Source: Oxalobacteraceae bacterium (GTDB taxonomy: Bacteria > Pseudomonadota > Gammaproteobacteria > Burkholderiales > Burkholderiaceae_D). From it: DNA of 14,516 bases. Position 1 is the stretch's first letter. Each line of letters begins with the position of its first letter. Under the pieces are notes generated by a model that did no database searches, had not been told where the DNA came from, and saw only the letters and a list, made by a program, of their open reading frames with translations. Positions 13,726 through 14,516 of this stretch are shown here, piece by piece. Location of the stretch: assembly GCA_947446335.1 (NCBI GenBank), contig CANFGA010000027.1, forward strand, positions 1 to 14,516. The letters run 5' to 3'. Both the position numbers and the translations under genes were made by a program.

Positions 13726-14516
13726 ATGGAGCTGCGCCAGTTGCGTTATTTTGTCGCCATCGTCGATCACGGTTCGCTCTCGCGCGCGGCGCTGGTGCTG
13801 CATGTGGCGCAACCGGCCTTGACCCAGCAATTGCGCAAGCTCGAACAGGAACTGGACGTGCAACTGTTGCACCGCTCGGCTCAGGGCGTGCAGAGCACCG
13901 ATGCCGGCAAGCTGTTTTATGAACATGCGCAGGCAATCCTGAAACAGGTCGCCGATGCCAAATCGGCGCTGACGCAATCGGCCGATCGACCGGCCGGCAG
14001 CGTCACGCTTGGCTTGCCGCACAGCATATCGGGCGCTCTGGCGCTGCCGCTGTTGATGGCCGCGCGCACCCGATACCCAGACATCACCTTGCAACTGACC
14101 GAAGAACTGACCGGCAACCTGACCGAGCAGCTCAAGTCGGGCCGCATCAACCTGGCCATCCTGTTCGATGACGGCCAGTTGACGCAATTTTCCAGCACCG
14201 CGCTGATCGACGAGGAAATGCGTTTCATCTGTCGCGCCGACTCGCCGTTCGTCCAGCAAGGCCAAGCGATCAGCCTGGCGCTGGCGCTGGCGGCGACGCT
14301 GATCTTGCCCGGCTTGCAGCACGGCGTGCGCCCGGGGATCGAAAGCGTCGCGCGCGCGGCCGGATTGACGCTGGCGAACGTGATCGAAATCAATTCGATC
14401 ACGATCTTGAAGTCCGCGATCATGGCTGGCATGGGTGCGACGATCTTGCCACTGGCGCCGCTGCAAGCAGACATCGCCAGCGGTGCGCTGCGCGCCCACG
14501 CGATCGCCGGCCACAA
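13726..14516 (+). CDS. LysR-family transcriptional regulator, Nac-like, 3' end outside the window
   Basis: The open frame runs from ATG 13726 to the window edge without a stop, giving 263 complete codons of an expected ~300. The first 60 or so residues are a LysR-type helix-turn-helix: MELRQLRYFVAIVDHGSLSR, then VAQPALTQQLRKLEQEL and LLHRSAQGVQSTDAG. A linker helix and the periplasmic-binding-like effector domain follow (VTLGLPHSISGALALPLL, TGNLTEQLKSGRINLAILFD). The pattern resembles the nitrogen assimilation control protein Nac and its relatives, but the effector cannot be named. It starts 81 bases after the lipoprotein gene on the same strand, with no terminator and no strong ribosome-binding site in between. 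Whether it regulates the tad genes or belongs to the next gene set cannot be told here. Confidence 0.9.
   Translation, partial: MELRQLRYFVAIVDHGSLSRAALVLHVAQPALTQQLRKLEQELDVQLLHRSAQGVQSTDAGKLFYEHAQAILKQVADAKSALTQSADRPAGSVTLGLPHSISGALALPLLMAARTRYPDITLQLTEELTGNLTEQLKSGRINLAILFDDGQLTQFSSTALIDEEMRFICRADSPFVQQGQAISLALALAATLILPGLQHGVRPGIESVARAAGLTLANVIEINSITILKSAIMAGMGATILPLAPLQADIASGALRAHAIAGH

Noticed and set aside
1..14516. Insertion sequences, CRISPR arrays, tRNA or rRNA genes, and integrase or attachment sites.
   Set aside because: None was seen: no transposase or integrase motifs, no regularly spaced repeats and no cloverleaf-like or rRNA-like stretches.

Overview
The window holds a nearly complete tad (tight adherence, Flp pilus) gene cluster, all on the + strand, followed by the first three quarters of a LysR-family regulator gene. 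The high-GC coding sequence, the gene content, the lipoprotein TadD with a LytR_C-like tail and the Nac-like LysR protein suggest a betaproteobacterium, most likely of the Burkholderiales/Oxalobacteraceae type. That placement is an inference from protein style, not from a marker gene.

Layout. Positions 1-42 look like the last 13 codons of a Flp pilin gene. A 232-base leader (43-274) follows and carries three consecutive hairpins. Next come tadV/cpaA (prepilin peptidase, 275-868) and a winged-helix AAA+ ATPase gene that is not part of the classical tad set (1020-2369). Then come rcpC/cpaB (2383-3216), rcpA/cpaC (secretin, 3235-4806), a small lipoprotein gene in the place where rcpB might be expected (4815-5117), tadG-like (5124-6344), tadE (6341-6796), a second TadE-like/tadF gene (6793-7242), tadZ/cpaE (7285-8448), tadA/cpaF (8502-9866), tadB (9866-10849), tadC (10885-11820), tadD (11835-12830) and an unrecognised lipoprotein gene of lower GC (12883-13644). 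A partial LysR gene runs off the right edge (13726-14516).

How the genes work together, from knowledge of tad systems: TadV cleaves the Flp pilin and the TadE/TadF pseudopilins. TadZ places the machine at a site in the cell. The TadA ATPase with the TadB/TadC inner-membrane platform drives pilus polymerisation. RcpA forms the outer-membrane secretin channel, with RcpC as a periplasmic partner and lipoproteins (TadD, probably the small one) helping its assembly. Most junctions are tight (4-base ATGA overlaps, TGATG overlaps, or Shine-Dalgarno motifs overlapping the previous stop), as expected of one translationally coupled operon. No intrinsic terminator was seen inside it.

Five starts differ from the longest open frame: ATPase at 1020, tadE at 6341, tadA at 8502, tadD at 11835 and the 3' lipoprotein at 12883. 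Four rest on Shine-Dalgarno evidence; tadE rests on the start-stop overlap and family alignment. The system itself is known. The parts most worth following up are the AAA+ ATPase, the hairpin-rich leader, the two unassigned lipoproteins and the LytR_C-like tail of TadD.
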